Positions 53,275 through 61,873 of a stretch of DNA of 64,000 bases are shown here, in pieces. The notes under the pieces are model-generated. The model did no database searches and was not told the DNA's origin. It worked only from the letters and a program-made list of their open reading frames with translations. The translations under genes were made by a program, and so were the position numbers. Source of the DNA: Planctomycetota bacterium. Lineage in GTDB: Bacteria; Planctomycetota; Planctomycetia; Isosphaerales; Isosphaeraceae. Each line of letters starts with the position of its first letter. Within the stretch, counting starts at the first letter, position 1. Where the stretch lies: the NCBI GenBank assembly GCA_028291545.1, contig JAQGHR010000057.1:1-64000 (forward strand). Reading direction: 5' to 3'.

Positions 53275-55055
53275 GAATCTCTCACGTCCTCCTCGCGCTC
53301 CCCTTGCTCGGCTCCTTCGCGTGGGCCGATGATCCCTCTCCGGCCAAGCCGAAGGCGCGTACACAGTCGAATGCCGCGCCGGATACGGATTCCGTCCAGG
53401 ACGTCATCTTTCTCGGCGAGAATCGGCCCATCTTCCTCCGCCTTCGGATCACCCTCGGTGAGAAACCGCTCCGCGCGGCCTGGACCGACTCGGTCAAGAC
53501 CCTGCACGCGTTCCTCGATCGCAACGGCGACGGCATCGTGAGCAAGGACGAAGCCGAGAAGACGGCCCTTTCCACCTTGGTGCGGATTGCCAACGGGACT
53601 GCGACGGCGATGCCCCGGACTGATCTCGACAATCACCCCAAGGACGGTGTCGTCTCGATCGAAGAACTATCCGACGGCCTCCGAACCGCCCTCGGTCCGT
53701 TTCGCGTCGAGGTCGGCAAGCTCGCCGGGGGCAAGACCGACGCCCTCTTTGATCAGCTAGATCGGGACAAGGACGGCAACCTCACGAAAGCCGAGCTCGC
53801 CTCCGCCTCTGGATCTCTCCAGCAGCTCGACCTGGACGATGATGAATTGATCGACGCCGCGGAACTCGAGCCGTTTAGCAACCCCATGGCGATGGGTAAC
53901 GACGAGGTTCCCGGCCGCCGCGCCCGTCTCGCGCCGGTCCCTCCCGTGCTCGATCTTACGCCCGATGATACGACGTTGCGACCCGTCCGGTTGCTCATCA
54001 AACGCTATGACAAGGGGAACGGTTCGGGCGCGACGCCCGGTGATAATAAGCTGTCCCACGGCGAATTCGCCATCGACGCTAAAGCCTTCTCCCTCGCCGA
54101 CGCCGACTCGGACGGCGCGCTCGACACCGAGGAGCTTCGCCGATTCCTCGCCAAGGTCACGCCCGACTTGACGCTCGACGTCCACCTCTCGGGCGATTCG
54201 AGCGGGGCCGCATCGGTCAAAGTCGTCGGTGCCGGCGACACTGCGAGTCCATTGCCCCGAGGCGTGCAGGTCAAGACGCTGGACGGTGGCGACGTGGAGA
54301 TCGCCATCGACGAAGTGCGCCTGGAGGTTCATGTCGACGACGGCGCCCGTGCCTCGGCCGACACCAAACGCGCGTTCATGAGCCAGTTCGAGGCCGCGGA
54401 CGCCGACAACAATGGCTATCTCGAGGAATCCGAATTGACGAAGGACAAGGATCATCCGTCACCCCTGGCGAGCCTGTTCAAGCTGCTCGATCGTGATAAG
54501 GATGGCAAGCTCTACCCGAAGGAGATGGACGCCTTCATCGACGCCCAGATCGACGCCGCCAAGAGCCGGACGGTACTCACCACGTCCGACCAGGGCCGCG
54601 CGATCTTCGCCATTCTCGATCTGAATCGCGATCGGCGCCTGGGCGTGCGTGAGCTTCGAGGAACCGTCGCACGGGTGGCCTCGTGGGATCGCGACGGAGA
54701 CGGCAAGATCACCTCGGACGAGATCCCCCATCACTATCAGCTCACCCTCGGCCGTGGCAGTCTCGCCGGGTTGGGTTTCGCCGTCCCCATGGCCGTTGCC
54801 GGACCAATGGCGGCCCCCGCGCCCGTCCCGGCCGGGAGCGGACCGAGCTGGTTTCGAAAGATGGACCGGAACCGCGACGGAGACATCTCTCGTCGTGAGT
54901 TCCACGGCAATCGTGCCCAGTTCAGTCGCCTCGATCGAGACAAGGACGACCTCATCGACCCCTCCGAGGCGGCATCGGCCACGCCGGCGACCGCCTCCTC
55001 CAGACCGAATGCGGCCGTACCGGCGACGACCGTCGCAAGCCCGGGTGGAAAGTGA
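53271..55055 (+). CDS. Secreted multi-EF-hand protein
   Basis: 594 residues, start overlapping DUF1501 as ATGA. Signal peptide ending in SFAWAD. Ten or so EF-hand calcium loops can be read: DRNGDGIVSKDE, DRDKDGNLTKAE, DADSDGALDTEE, DADNNGYLEESE, DRDKDGKLYPKE, DRDGDGKITSDE, DRNRDGDISRRE and degenerate ones. A beta-rich segment lies at about 300-365. It probably binds calcium in the periplasm and may act as scaffold for the DUF1549/DUF1501 pair. C-terminus low complexity. Confidence 0.9.
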   Translation: MRISHVLLALPLLGSFAWADDPSPAKPKARTQSNAAPDTDSVQDVIFLGENRPIFLRLRITLGEKPLRAAWTDSVKTLHAFLDRNGDGIVSKDEAEKTALSTLVRIANGTATAMPRTDLDNHPKDGVVSIEELSDGLRTALGPFRVEVGKLAGGKTDALFDQLDRDKDGNLTKAELASASGSLQQLDLDDDELIDAAELEPFSNPMAMGNDEVPGRRARLAPVPPVLDLTPDDTTLRPVRLLIKRYDKGNGSGATPGDNKLSHGEFAIDAKAFSLADADSDGALDTEELRRFLAKVTPDLTLDVHLSGDSSGAASVKVVGAGDTASPLPRGVQVKTLDGGDVEIAIDEVRLEVHVDDGARASADTKRAFMSQFEAADADNNGYLEESELTKDKDHPSPLASLFKLLDRDKDGKLYPKEMDAFIDAQIDAAKSRTVLTTSDQGRAIFAILDLNRDRRLGVRELRGTVARVASWDRDGDGKITSDEIPHHYQLTLGRGSLAGLGFAVPMAVAGPMAAPAPVPAGSGPSWFRKMDRNRDGDISRREFHGNRAQFSRLDRDKDDLIDPSEAASATPATASSRPNAAVPATTVASPGGK

Positions 55056-55199
55056 AGTCATACCCCCCGACGTCCCAGGGCGGAGAGAATCGACCGGTCG
55101 ATCCGTAAGTTCGGGCAATTGCGACTCCGAATAGCTTCGGCTAGCATGAATCAGCCGCTCCGCAGCCTTCAAAGATGCACACTCAGGGCAGCCATTGTC

Positions 55200-56057
55200 A
55201 TGAATCGATCTCAATGCGGCATGGTCCTTTTGAGTCTTGCCGCGCTCCACTCGACTGCGCATGGTCAGGCGAGCGAACGCGCGACGACCGTCGACGCGGC
55301 CAAGGGGAAATGGCTGCCGGTCTTGCAGAAGCATGCGACGGAATACGTCATCGCGGTCACCGAACCCTCTGGCAAGAAGACGACGAAGCTGCGGCCCGAT
55401 CCGCTCATGCGATGGTCGCAGCCGGTCCGGGGCGGTGAGGATGGGGTCATCTGCCTCTGGGTCGAGGCGGGTCGACCCGTCACGGTGATGTCGTTCTTCA
55501 CGCTGAAGGCCGGCGACGGCAAGCGATGGATCGTTCACGAGCATCAGTCGCTCTCGCCTCGCCCCCTGGAAGCAAGCTGGCAAGGGCGAGAGATGTGGCA
55601 CACCGCGACCCCCGGTGTGGTGTTTGCACCCGTTCCCGATGCTCCGGCTCCCGCGGATTCGGCGCCCGCACGATCCCGGCAGATGCAGCAGATTCTGAGC
55701 GATTTCTCGGCCAACACGATCGACAACAAGAAGGTCTCGTGGCCCCTCCGGGCGCTTCCGAAGCCGCTGTACCGCTACGAGAACACCGGCTCGGAGGTCC
55801 TCGACGGTGGACTCTTCACCCTCGCTCAAGGGACCGATCCCGAGGCCCTGATCCTGCTCGAGGCGCGAATCGACGGCAAGCAAACACGCTGGTATTACGG
55901 AGCCGCGAGGCTGACGGATCTGAACCTCCGCGTCCGGTTCAAGGATCGCGAAATCCTCTCCGTGCCCTACACCGTCGGCCGCTCGGATGAGCCCTATCAG
56001 ACATTTATTGTCATCAACAAGGCGAGTGACAGGCCCGAGGACTTCGTGAGGCCGTGA
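55200..56057 (+). CDS. Secreted paralog 1 of an unrecognised family
   Basis: 285 residues from the ATG at 55200, which gives a good signal peptide (MNRSQCGMVLLSLAALHSTA); in-frame ATGs upstream would hide it. Family features shared with five neighbours: RWSQPVRGG, VHEHQSLS (the HExxSL element), PVPDAPAP, ARSRQMQ, LYRYENTG, DGGLFTLAQGTDPEALILLEAR. A beta-rich extracytoplasmic protein. No catalytic signature is obvious apart from the invariant His-Glu. First of the series after the EF-hand gene. Confidence 0.85.
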   Translation: MNRSQCGMVLLSLAALHSTAHGQASERATTVDAAKGKWLPVLQKHATEYVIAVTEPSGKKTTKLRPDPLMRWSQPVRGGEDGVICLWVEAGRPVTVMSFFTLKAGDGKRWIVHEHQSLSPRPLEASWQGREMWHTATPGVVFAPVPDAPAPADSAPARSRQMQQILSDFSANTIDNKKVSWPLRALPKPLYRYENTGSEVLDGGLFTLAQGTDPEALILLEARIDGKQTRWYYGAARLTDLNLRVRFKDREILSVPYTVGRSDEPYQTFIVINKASDRPEDFVRP

Positions 56058-56116
56058 TTGACCCATCCGTCTGCATGAGTACTTGAAGTCCTCTCTCCCC
56101 TTCAGGACACGTGACG

Positions 56117-56983
56117 ATGGCCTCTTCCCGACGTCAAGCCCTTGCCCAAGTGTTCATGTCCGCAATGTTGCTCATAGCAGCAATCGTCGGGACCTCGCCG
56201 GCCCAGGAACAGAAAAAAGAGGATGATCGGACGAGCTGGCTGCCCATCCTTAAGCAGCATGCCTCCGATTACGAGATCGTCGTTCAGAGTGAATCCAAGA
56301 CGCGTCCCAAGCCTCTCTCGGAACCTATCCTGCGATGGACTCAACCCGTACGCGGCGGGGACGATGGCGCGGTCTTTCTCTGGGTCGCCAACGGCCGCCC
56401 CGAGGTCGTGGGCACCGTCTTCACGTATCGCGTGCCCGGATCTGCCCGAACGCTTCAGCATGAGGTCCATTCACTGTCACTATCGCCCCTGGAGACTCGC
56501 TGGCGAGGCAAGTCGCTCTGGAGATCGGCGAAGCCGGGGGTGACGTTTCATCCCGTGCCCGACGCCCCGGTCCCCGCCCCTTCCGGCGCGGCGAGACTTC
56601 GTCAGATGCAGGAGATCGCCCGCAATTTCGCCGGCACCAGCGTGCATGAGAAATCCGGCAAGAACGAGCTCCGACTCATGCCCAGGGCGCTTTATCGATA
56701 CGAGCCGAACGGCGCCGATCCGACCGACGGAGCCCTCTTCTGCCTCGCGCACGGCACCGACCCCGAAATCTTCCTCCTGCTGGAAAATCGACTCAACGGG
56801 TGGCAATTCGCGCTCGCTCGCTTCTCCGATCTGGAACTTCATGCCCGATACAAAGGTCGTGAGGTCTGGACGGTTCCACATGGGAACATGAATGTTCTCG
56901 ATGCCATCCACTCGTATTACGTGGTGGAAGAGGTCAACGCGGACACGCCCGATGAATATCGGGCGGCGACGAAGACTCGATGA
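56117..56983 (+). CDS. Secreted paralog 2 of the same family
   Basis: 288 residues from the ATG at 56117; a GTG six bases earlier is also possible. Signal peptide ends near IVGTSPAQ. Shared elements: RWTQPVRGGDDGAVFLWV, HEVHSLS, PVPDAPVPA, ARLRQMQ, LYRYEPNG, DGALFCLAHGTDPEIFLLLEN and the ARFSDL block. Closest to paralog 1 by eye (same PVRGGxDG). About 60 bases follow paralog 1, so one transcript is likely. Confidence 0.85.
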   Translation: MASSRRQALAQVFMSAMLLIAAIVGTSPAQEQKKEDDRTSWLPILKQHASDYEIVVQSESKTRPKPLSEPILRWTQPVRGGDDGAVFLWVANGRPEVVGTVFTYRVPGSARTLQHEVHSLSLSPLETRWRGKSLWRSAKPGVTFHPVPDAPVPAPSGAARLRQMQEIARNFAGTSVHEKSGKNELRLMPRALYRYEPNGADPTDGALFCLAHGTDPEIFLLLENRLNGWQFALARFSDLELHARYKGREVWTVPHGNMNVLDAIHSYYVVEEVNADTPDEYRAATKTR

Positions 56984-57046
56984 GGATCTGAAGGCTTCCT
57001 CGGTCCGATCACGAAACCCGGTCGTCCCAATCTCCGGATTCCCAAC

Positions 57047-57910
57047 ATGATGATTCAAGCAATAATCGTCGCCGTGATTGTGGGTCAGTCGACCCGGCCC
57101 GAGGGGCAAGTCAAGGCGAAGGAACTCGGTCGATCAGCGCGGTTGCTGGCCCTGCACGAGGGGGACGCTGCGGAGTTCGCAATCTATCGAGACGCGGATC
57201 GCAAGGAAAAGCTCGAACTTCGCCGCGAGCCCGTCTACCGGTGGACGAATCCCACGAGGAGCGGTGGCCAGGAGGGGGATGTTTTCCTCTGGACCTACGG
57301 CGGAAGGCCGGAGGCCGTCGGGTGTATCTTCTCGCACCCCGAAGCGGTCGGCCAACGCGTCATCTGCCATGAGCTCCATTCCCTCTCCCAGACGGTCCTT
57401 CTCGCCGATCGCAAGGCGACAAATCGCTGGGAACCGCAGGTTGCCGGGATCACTCTCCAGGCTGTGCCCGACGCCCCCACACCCGGCGCCACGGGACCCA
57501 CGAGACTCAGGCAAATGACGGCAATTGCCAGGAATTTCTCCGGTAACTCGCTCGACCACGGCGGGAAACGCTGGGAATTCCGCCTATTGCCCAAGCCCTT
57601 GTACCGTTATGAATCTACGGACATCGAGGTGATCGATGGCGCACTCTTCGCCTTCGTGACCTCCGCCGGGACCGATCCGGAACTGTTGCTCATGCTCGAG
57701 GCGCGGATACAGAACGATGGATCGACGCGATGGGAATTCACCAACGCGCGATTCTCCGACCTCGACCTGTGGCTGAAGTACAAGGACAAGGAAGTCTGGG
57801 CGGGTAAGCCCGCCAGGATCCAGGAGGGCGGCGAGCCCAGCCAACGATACCGGCTCTACGTCGATCGCAAGATCGCGGAGATCCTCCCCCAGAGCTCGGG
57901 AAAACCCTGA
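57047..57910 (+). CDS. Secreted paralog 3 of the same family
   Basis: 287 residues with a short hydrophobic start (MMIQAIIVAVIVGQ) instead of a long signal peptide, so export is less certain. Shared elements: EPVYRWTNPTRSGGQEGDVF, CHELHSLS, AVPDAPTP, RLRQMTAIARNFSGNS, LYRYESTD, DGALFAFVTSAGTDPELLLM and ARFSDLDLWLKYKDKEVW. This one and paralogs 4 and 5 share the WTNPxRxGG block, distinct from paralogs 1 and 2. It is followed by copy 2 of the duplicated promoter. Confidence 0.85.
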   Translation: MMIQAIIVAVIVGQSTRPEGQVKAKELGRSARLLALHEGDAAEFAIYRDADRKEKLELRREPVYRWTNPTRSGGQEGDVFLWTYGGRPEAVGCIFSHPEAVGQRVICHELHSLSQTVLLADRKATNRWEPQVAGITLQAVPDAPTPGATGPTRLRQMTAIARNFSGNSLDHGGKRWEFRLLPKPLYRYESTDIEVIDGALFAFVTSAGTDPELLLMLEARIQNDGSTRWEFTNARFSDLDLWLKYKDKEVWAGKPARIQEGGEPSQRYRLYVDRKIAEILPQSSGKP

Positions 57911-57938
57911 AACTCCGGGGAAATCCCACTCAAATTTC

Positions 57939-58027
57939 ATTTCCGAAGAATTTCGTTGACACGCCCCTCGGCTCGGCGATATTTGTAGTCGTCCGACTCG
58001 TTCCGTAACACTTCCCGGGAGGCACTT
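57939..58027 (+). promoter_or_regulatory. Duplicated promoter/operator, copy 2
   Basis: It matches 45696-45784 with no gap. TTGACA is at 57956-57961, and the blocks around GATATTTGTAGTCGT and CGTAACACTTC are unchanged; the dyad reads AGTCG-TC-CGACT here. The distance from TTGACA to the ATG is 72 bases in both copies. Upstream sequence resembles a decayed version of the array terminator. It should place the following genes under the same BlaI-type repressor. Confidence 0.7.
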
Positions 58028-58915
58028 ATGTCTGGCCAGGCCTCCGCGATCCTCGTCGTGTCGATTGTCCTGACCCTGATGGCGCAAGATCCGGCGACTC
58101 CGATCGATGCCAAGGCGCGGAGTGAGAAACTCCTGACGCTCCATGCGGACGACGCGGCGAGCTATGCGATCTATCGTGACGCGGCGAAAAAGGCGAAGGC
58201 CACGCTACGCCGCGAGCCCGTCTACCGATGGACCAACCCCACGCGGGTCGGCGGGCAGGAAGGTGACGTTTTCCTCTGGACGTATCAGGGCCGGCCCGAG
58301 GTCGTTGCAAGCATCTTCTCCCACCCGCATCACGACGGCAAACAGCGGGTGGTTTGCCACGAGCTCCACTCCCTGTCGGAGTCCGTCCTGGTGATCGATC
58401 GGTCCGCTCCCAATCGATGGGCACCGAAGGCGGCCGGCGTCGATCTGAAGCCGATCGCGGGGGCGGCCCCGCCCGCGCCAACGCCCGCCCAGCGTCTCGT
58501 CCAGATCCGATCGCTGGCCCGCGAATTCAGCGGACGCAGCCTGAGCGATCAGAATCAGACGTGGGAGTTGAGGCTGTTACCCAGCCCTCTCTATCGATAC
58601 GAGAGCACGAACCCCGATGTCATCGACGGCGCCGTCTTCGCCCTGGTTTCCTCCGCGGGCACTGACCCCGAGGTGATCCTCCTGATCGAGGCCCGCAAGA
58701 CGCCCCAGGGACCCCGATGGATGTTCGGCGCGGCACGGTTCTCGGACATGAGCCTGTGGCTCAAGCACAAAGACCAGGAGGTCTGGAACGCCATCCGAGG
58801 GGACGACCACACCTTCACGAGCGACGCGAGGCAACGATTCCGCTTCTATCAAGACCGGTTCATTCCTGAGATCGTCTCCCGACTCGGCGAGACCGCGAAA
58901 ACCAAGGAGGAATAA
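58028..58915 (+). CDS. Secreted paralog 4 of the same family, under the duplicated promoter
   Basis: 295 residues. Hydrophobic start MSGQASAILVVSIVLTLMAQ. Shared elements: EPVYRWTNPTRVGGQEGDVF, CHELHSLS, QRLVQIRSLAREFSGRS, LYRYESTN, DGAVFALVSSAGTDPEVILL, ARFSDMSLWLKHKDQEVW. The first codons (ATGTCT) and upstream region are in register with those of the repressor gene, so the duplication joined the control region to this coding frame. The next paralog starts four bases after the stop. Confidence 0.88.
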   Translation: MSGQASAILVVSIVLTLMAQDPATPIDAKARSEKLLTLHADDAASYAIYRDAAKKAKATLRREPVYRWTNPTRVGGQEGDVFLWTYQGRPEVVASIFSHPHHDGKQRVVCHELHSLSESVLVIDRSAPNRWAPKAAGVDLKPIAGAAPPAPTPAQRLVQIRSLAREFSGRSLSDQNQTWELRLLPSPLYRYESTNPDVIDGAVFALVSSAGTDPEVILLIEARKTPQGPRWMFGAARFSDMSLWLKHKDQEVWNAIRGDDHTFTSDARQRFRFYQDRFIPEIVSRLGETAKTKEE

Positions 58916-58918
58916 CAG

Positions 58919-59851
58919 GTGAGGTCTCCTTACTTCGTCCTACTCGCGATCCCCGCCCTGTGCGGGCAAGCACCTGCCCCCGATGGTGGCGCGGCCAAGG
59001 AGACACCGGAGGTGATCGCGAAGGCCAAGCGCGAAAAGTGCCACCGGATCTACCTGGAAGAGGCGAAGGGATACGCCATTTATCGCGACAGGACTCGTGC
59101 CGAGAAGCTCGAGCTCAAGCGCGAGCCGGTCTACGTGTGGACCAACCCCATTCGTGGCGGAGAGCAGGACGGTGAGGTCTACGTCTGGACCAATCGGGGC
59201 CGGGCGGAGGTAATCGGGACCTTTTTCTCGTACCCGGGCACCGGCCCCAGGAATCTCAATCACGAACTCCACTCCCTGGCAACCACCGTCCTCGACGTGA
59301 ACCGGCCCGGCGCGAATACCTGGACGCCCCTCGCGCCCGGAATCACGCCCGCCGCCATCGAGGCGGCTCCGCCAGCCGGTCGAACACCGTCGTTGCGCCT
59401 TTCACAGATGCGTGCGCTCGCACGCGACTTCGCCGCCACGACCGAGGACGCCAAGGGCCGACGCTGGGAGCTGCGCACGCTGCCGCAGCCGATCTTTCGC
59501 TACGAGAGCACCGATCCCGAGGTTCTCGACGGTGCCGTCTTCGCCTTCGTGACCTCGGCCGGCACGGACCCCGAACTCCTCCTGGTCCTGGAGGCCCGTA
59601 AAGCGACGAAGGCCGCGACCCCGTCCTGGCATTTCGGGCTGGCGCGATTCACCGACATGAACCTGACGGTGAAGCATGAAGGCAAGGTCGTCATGAATGT
59701 TCCTATGATTCCGTATGACGCACCTACTCAGGATGCCGGCGGACGATATCGCTCGTTCCGCGACCGGAGCATCCCGGCTATCGAGGGTACCAGCGAAGTC
59801 GAAACCCTCCAGATTCCTATCGCCCCCGACACCGCGAGGCCCAAGCCATGA
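58919..59851 (+). CDS. Secreted paralog 5 of the same family
   Basis: 310 residues from a GTG at 58919 with AAGGAGG eight bases upstream. Signal-like MRSPYFVLLAIPALCGQAP. Shared elements: EPVYVWTNPIRGGEQDGEVY, NHELHSLA, SLRLSQMRALARDFAATTED, IFRYESTD, DGAVFAFVTSAGTDPELLLV and the LARFTDMNLTVKHEGK block. It is coupled to the caspase-like gene by an ATGA overlap, so the two products are likely to work together. Confidence 0.87.
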   Translation: MRSPYFVLLAIPALCGQAPAPDGGAAKETPEVIAKAKREKCHRIYLEEAKGYAIYRDRTRAEKLELKREPVYVWTNPIRGGEQDGEVYVWTNRGRAEVIGTFFSYPGTGPRNLNHELHSLATTVLDVNRPGANTWTPLAPGITPAAIEAAPPAGRTPSLRLSQMRALARDFAATTEDAKGRRWELRTLPQPIFRYESTDPEVLDGAVFAFVTSAGTDPELLLVLEARKATKAATPSWHFGLARFTDMNLTVKHEGKVVMNVPMIPYDAPTQDAGGRYRSFRDRSIPAIEGTSEVETLQIPIAPDTARPKP

Positions 59852-60921
59852 ACCAGCGCCGGCCTCTGCTTCCGAACAAACGGGGATCGACTCGCCCACG
59901 CAGCCGGTTTTTCCTGCTCGCCCTCATCCTCGCGTCCAGTCCTATGGCCCCTTCCACCGCCCAGGACGTGCCCCCGAAGCCGAACCATTTCGCCGCCCCC
60001 ACACGCAGGGCACTCATAATATGCGGCCTGCCCGGGGACGAGGAGCACCGATCGAAGTATGCAGGCGCGGTGGAGAAGATCGCCAAGGCACTCGTCGAAC
60101 AGGATGGATTTGCCTCCAAGGACGTCTGGGTCCGTTTCGGGGTCGCGCCAAAGCCCGAAGACGGCCCGAACGTGAAGAACAGTCGCGGCCTCTCCACGAA
60201 GAACGATCTTGCGGCCGACGTCGAGGCCATCCGCAAGGCATCGACAGGCCAAGATGCCCTCTGGGTCATCGTCCTCGGCCATGCGCATTACGACGGCCGC
60301 CATGCTCACTTGAACCTTCCTGGTCCGGACATTTCCGACACGGCGTTCGGGAAGCTGTTCGAGGGGATCGAGGCCAGGGAGCAGGTTTTCTTCATCACCA
60401 CGTCGGCAAGCGGTTTTTTCCTCAAGCCGCTCTCCAGACCCGGCCGCGTTTCCATCTCGGCCACGGAGGCGGACCAGGAGGTGAACGAGACGGTTTATCC
60501 CGTCGCCCTGGCGGAAGTGCTCGCTGCACCTCCCACGGAAACGGCTCGCGATAAGGACGGCACATTCAGCGTGTTTGATTTGTATCTCGCCGTCGTCGTC
60601 GACGTGATGAAGCGTTACGCGGACGACGAGTTGATCGCGACCGAGCACGCGCAACTCGACGACAACGGCGACGGTCACGGAAGCGAAGTGCAGCTGATTT
60701 TCCTGCCCCCGGAGTCCGGCGGGCAGATCGTCGAAGAGAAGAAGCCCGACGAGAAGAAAGATAAGGACAAAGACAAGGCGGCGAAAAAGGAGAAGGACTC
60801 CGAAGCGAAGAAGCCGCCAACATTGGGACCAAAGGATGACGGCTTTCTCTCCTCACGCGTGCCAGTCGGCTTGCCTCCCGCAACGCCAAAGTCCGCGGAA
60901 ACGGTAGGAGGGCCGAAATGA
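59848..60921 (+). CDS. Secreted caspase/C13-like protein with missing catalytic Cys
   Basis: 357 residues, signal peptide near residues 19-39. Caspase-like fold pattern: RALIICGLPGDEEHR, ALWVIVLGHAHYDG with catalytic His145, then the strand VFFITTSASGFF where planctomycete homologs read VxNCASASGPF; the Cys position is Thr184. Further signatures of the group are present: DKDGTFSVFDLYLA and ATEHAQLDDNGDGHGSE. The C-terminus is a Lys/Asp/Glu-rich tail. It is therefore predicted to be an inactive scaffold or inhibitor. Coupled by ATGA to both the preceding paralog and the following micro-gene. Confidence 0.85.
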   Translation: MNQRRPLLPNKRGSTRPRSRFFLLALILASSPMAPSTAQDVPPKPNHFAAPTRRALIICGLPGDEEHRSKYAGAVEKIAKALVEQDGFASKDVWVRFGVAPKPEDGPNVKNSRGLSTKNDLAADVEAIRKASTGQDALWVIVLGHAHYDGRHAHLNLPGPDISDTAFGKLFEGIEAREQVFFITTSASGFFLKPLSRPGRVSISATEADQEVNETVYPVALAEVLAAPPTETARDKDGTFSVFDLYLAVVVDVMKRYADDELIATEHAQLDDNGDGHGSEVQLIFLPPESGGQIVEEKKPDEKKDKDKDKAAKKEKDSEAKKPPTLGPKDDGFLSSRVPVGLPPATPKSAETVGGPK

Positions 60922-61052
60922 TCGCCACCATGCTCGCGTTCGCGGCTTTCGCGCCAACGGTTGCGCCCGACGATCGAACAGCAGCACGCTTGGCCGGCGT
61001 GAGTTCCTTCCGAGGCAAGCGTCCCGAATCGTGGAGGGAGTGCCGATCATGA
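60918..61052 (+). CDS. 44-residue coupled micro-gene
   Basis: The ATG at 60918 overlaps the stop of the caspase-like gene as ATGA, and its own TGA overlaps the ATG of paralog 6 in the same way. The product begins MIATMLAFAAFAPTVAPDD, which looks like a short export or membrane segment, and continues with an Arg/Ser-rich tail of 25 residues. Ribosomes could pass from one gene to the next through it. It may act only as a coupling peptide. No homolog is known to me. Confidence 0.45.
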   Translation: MIATMLAFAAFAPTVAPDDRTAARLAGVSSFRGKRPESWRECRS

Positions 61053-61837
61053 CCAACGCGTTCCTGGCGATCCTCGCCACGGCCACTCTCGGCCAGACGG
61101 CGAAAGTCGATGAGCGACTGGACCTGATGAAGGCCAAGGCCGCGGAGTATCGCTTCGAGCGAGACGGCGGCCGCAAGAGCGCGCTGAAACTTCAGGCCGA
61201 GCCGGCCTTCCGCATGGGCAAGCAACCGGCGGATGACATCGAAGAAGGGGCGATCTTCTTCTGGCTGGATGACACCGGCCGGCCCGAGGCTGCGGTGCAA
61301 ATCTTCTTGATCAAGAATTCGAATGATCCTCTTGGCTTGTGGATTCATGAATTCATCTCCCTGTCGCCCGAGGCGCTTGCCGGTACCCGCGGCGGCGTGA
61401 CCTCCTGGTCGCCCCGGAAACCTGGACTCGAGTTCCACCCGCTACCCGGGGCGCCCCGGCCCTCCGCGACGGTCTCGCAACGAGGGCGACAGATGCGGGC
61501 GCTGGCCCAGCAGTTTCACGCCTCCGACAAGTTCAAGGAGAAGACCTGGGCCGACCTGCGGCTCTTGCCTACTCCGATCGCGCGATTCGGCAAGGAGGGG
61601 ACGACCCTGATCGACGGCTCGTTGTTCACATTCGTCATGGGGACGGACCCCGAGGCGTTTCTCTTCATCGAGGCGCGGCCCGGAAACGATGGGCCGGAGT
61701 GGCATTATGCGTTCGCCCCCATGACGTGCTACGACCTCAAGGGGACCCTCGCGGGCAAGAACGTCTGGGATCTCCCCTACCGCCGCATCAACAAGGACCC
61801 GGCGCTTCCTTACTTCATCCGCACCGAGAAGCCCTGA
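61049..61837 (+). CDS. Secreted paralog 6 of the same family, divergent
   Basis: 262 residues from the ATG at 61049 (GGAGGGAG about nine bases upstream); an in-frame GTG at 61031 would place that site inside the gene. Shared elements are weaker: HEFISLSPEALAG, PLPGAPRPSA, QRGRQMRALAQQFHASD, IARFGKEG, DGSLFTFVMGTDPEAFLFIEAR. The RW.NP block is replaced by AFRMGKQPADD. It is the last of the series and precedes the MoxR gene by 36 bases. Confidence 0.82.
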   Translation: MTNAFLAILATATLGQTAKVDERLDLMKAKAAEYRFERDGGRKSALKLQAEPAFRMGKQPADDIEEGAIFFWLDDTGRPEAAVQIFLIKNSNDPLGLWIHEFISLSPEALAGTRGGVTSWSPRKPGLEFHPLPGAPRPSATVSQRGRQMRALAQQFHASDKFKEKTWADLRLLPTPIARFGKEGTTLIDGSLFTFVMGTDPEAFLFIEARPGNDGPEWHYAFAPMTCYDLKGTLAGKNVWDLPYRRINKDPALPYFIRTEKP

Positions 61838-61873
61838 ATCAAGATTTTCTCAACCCCGTCGAGAGCGCGCACG

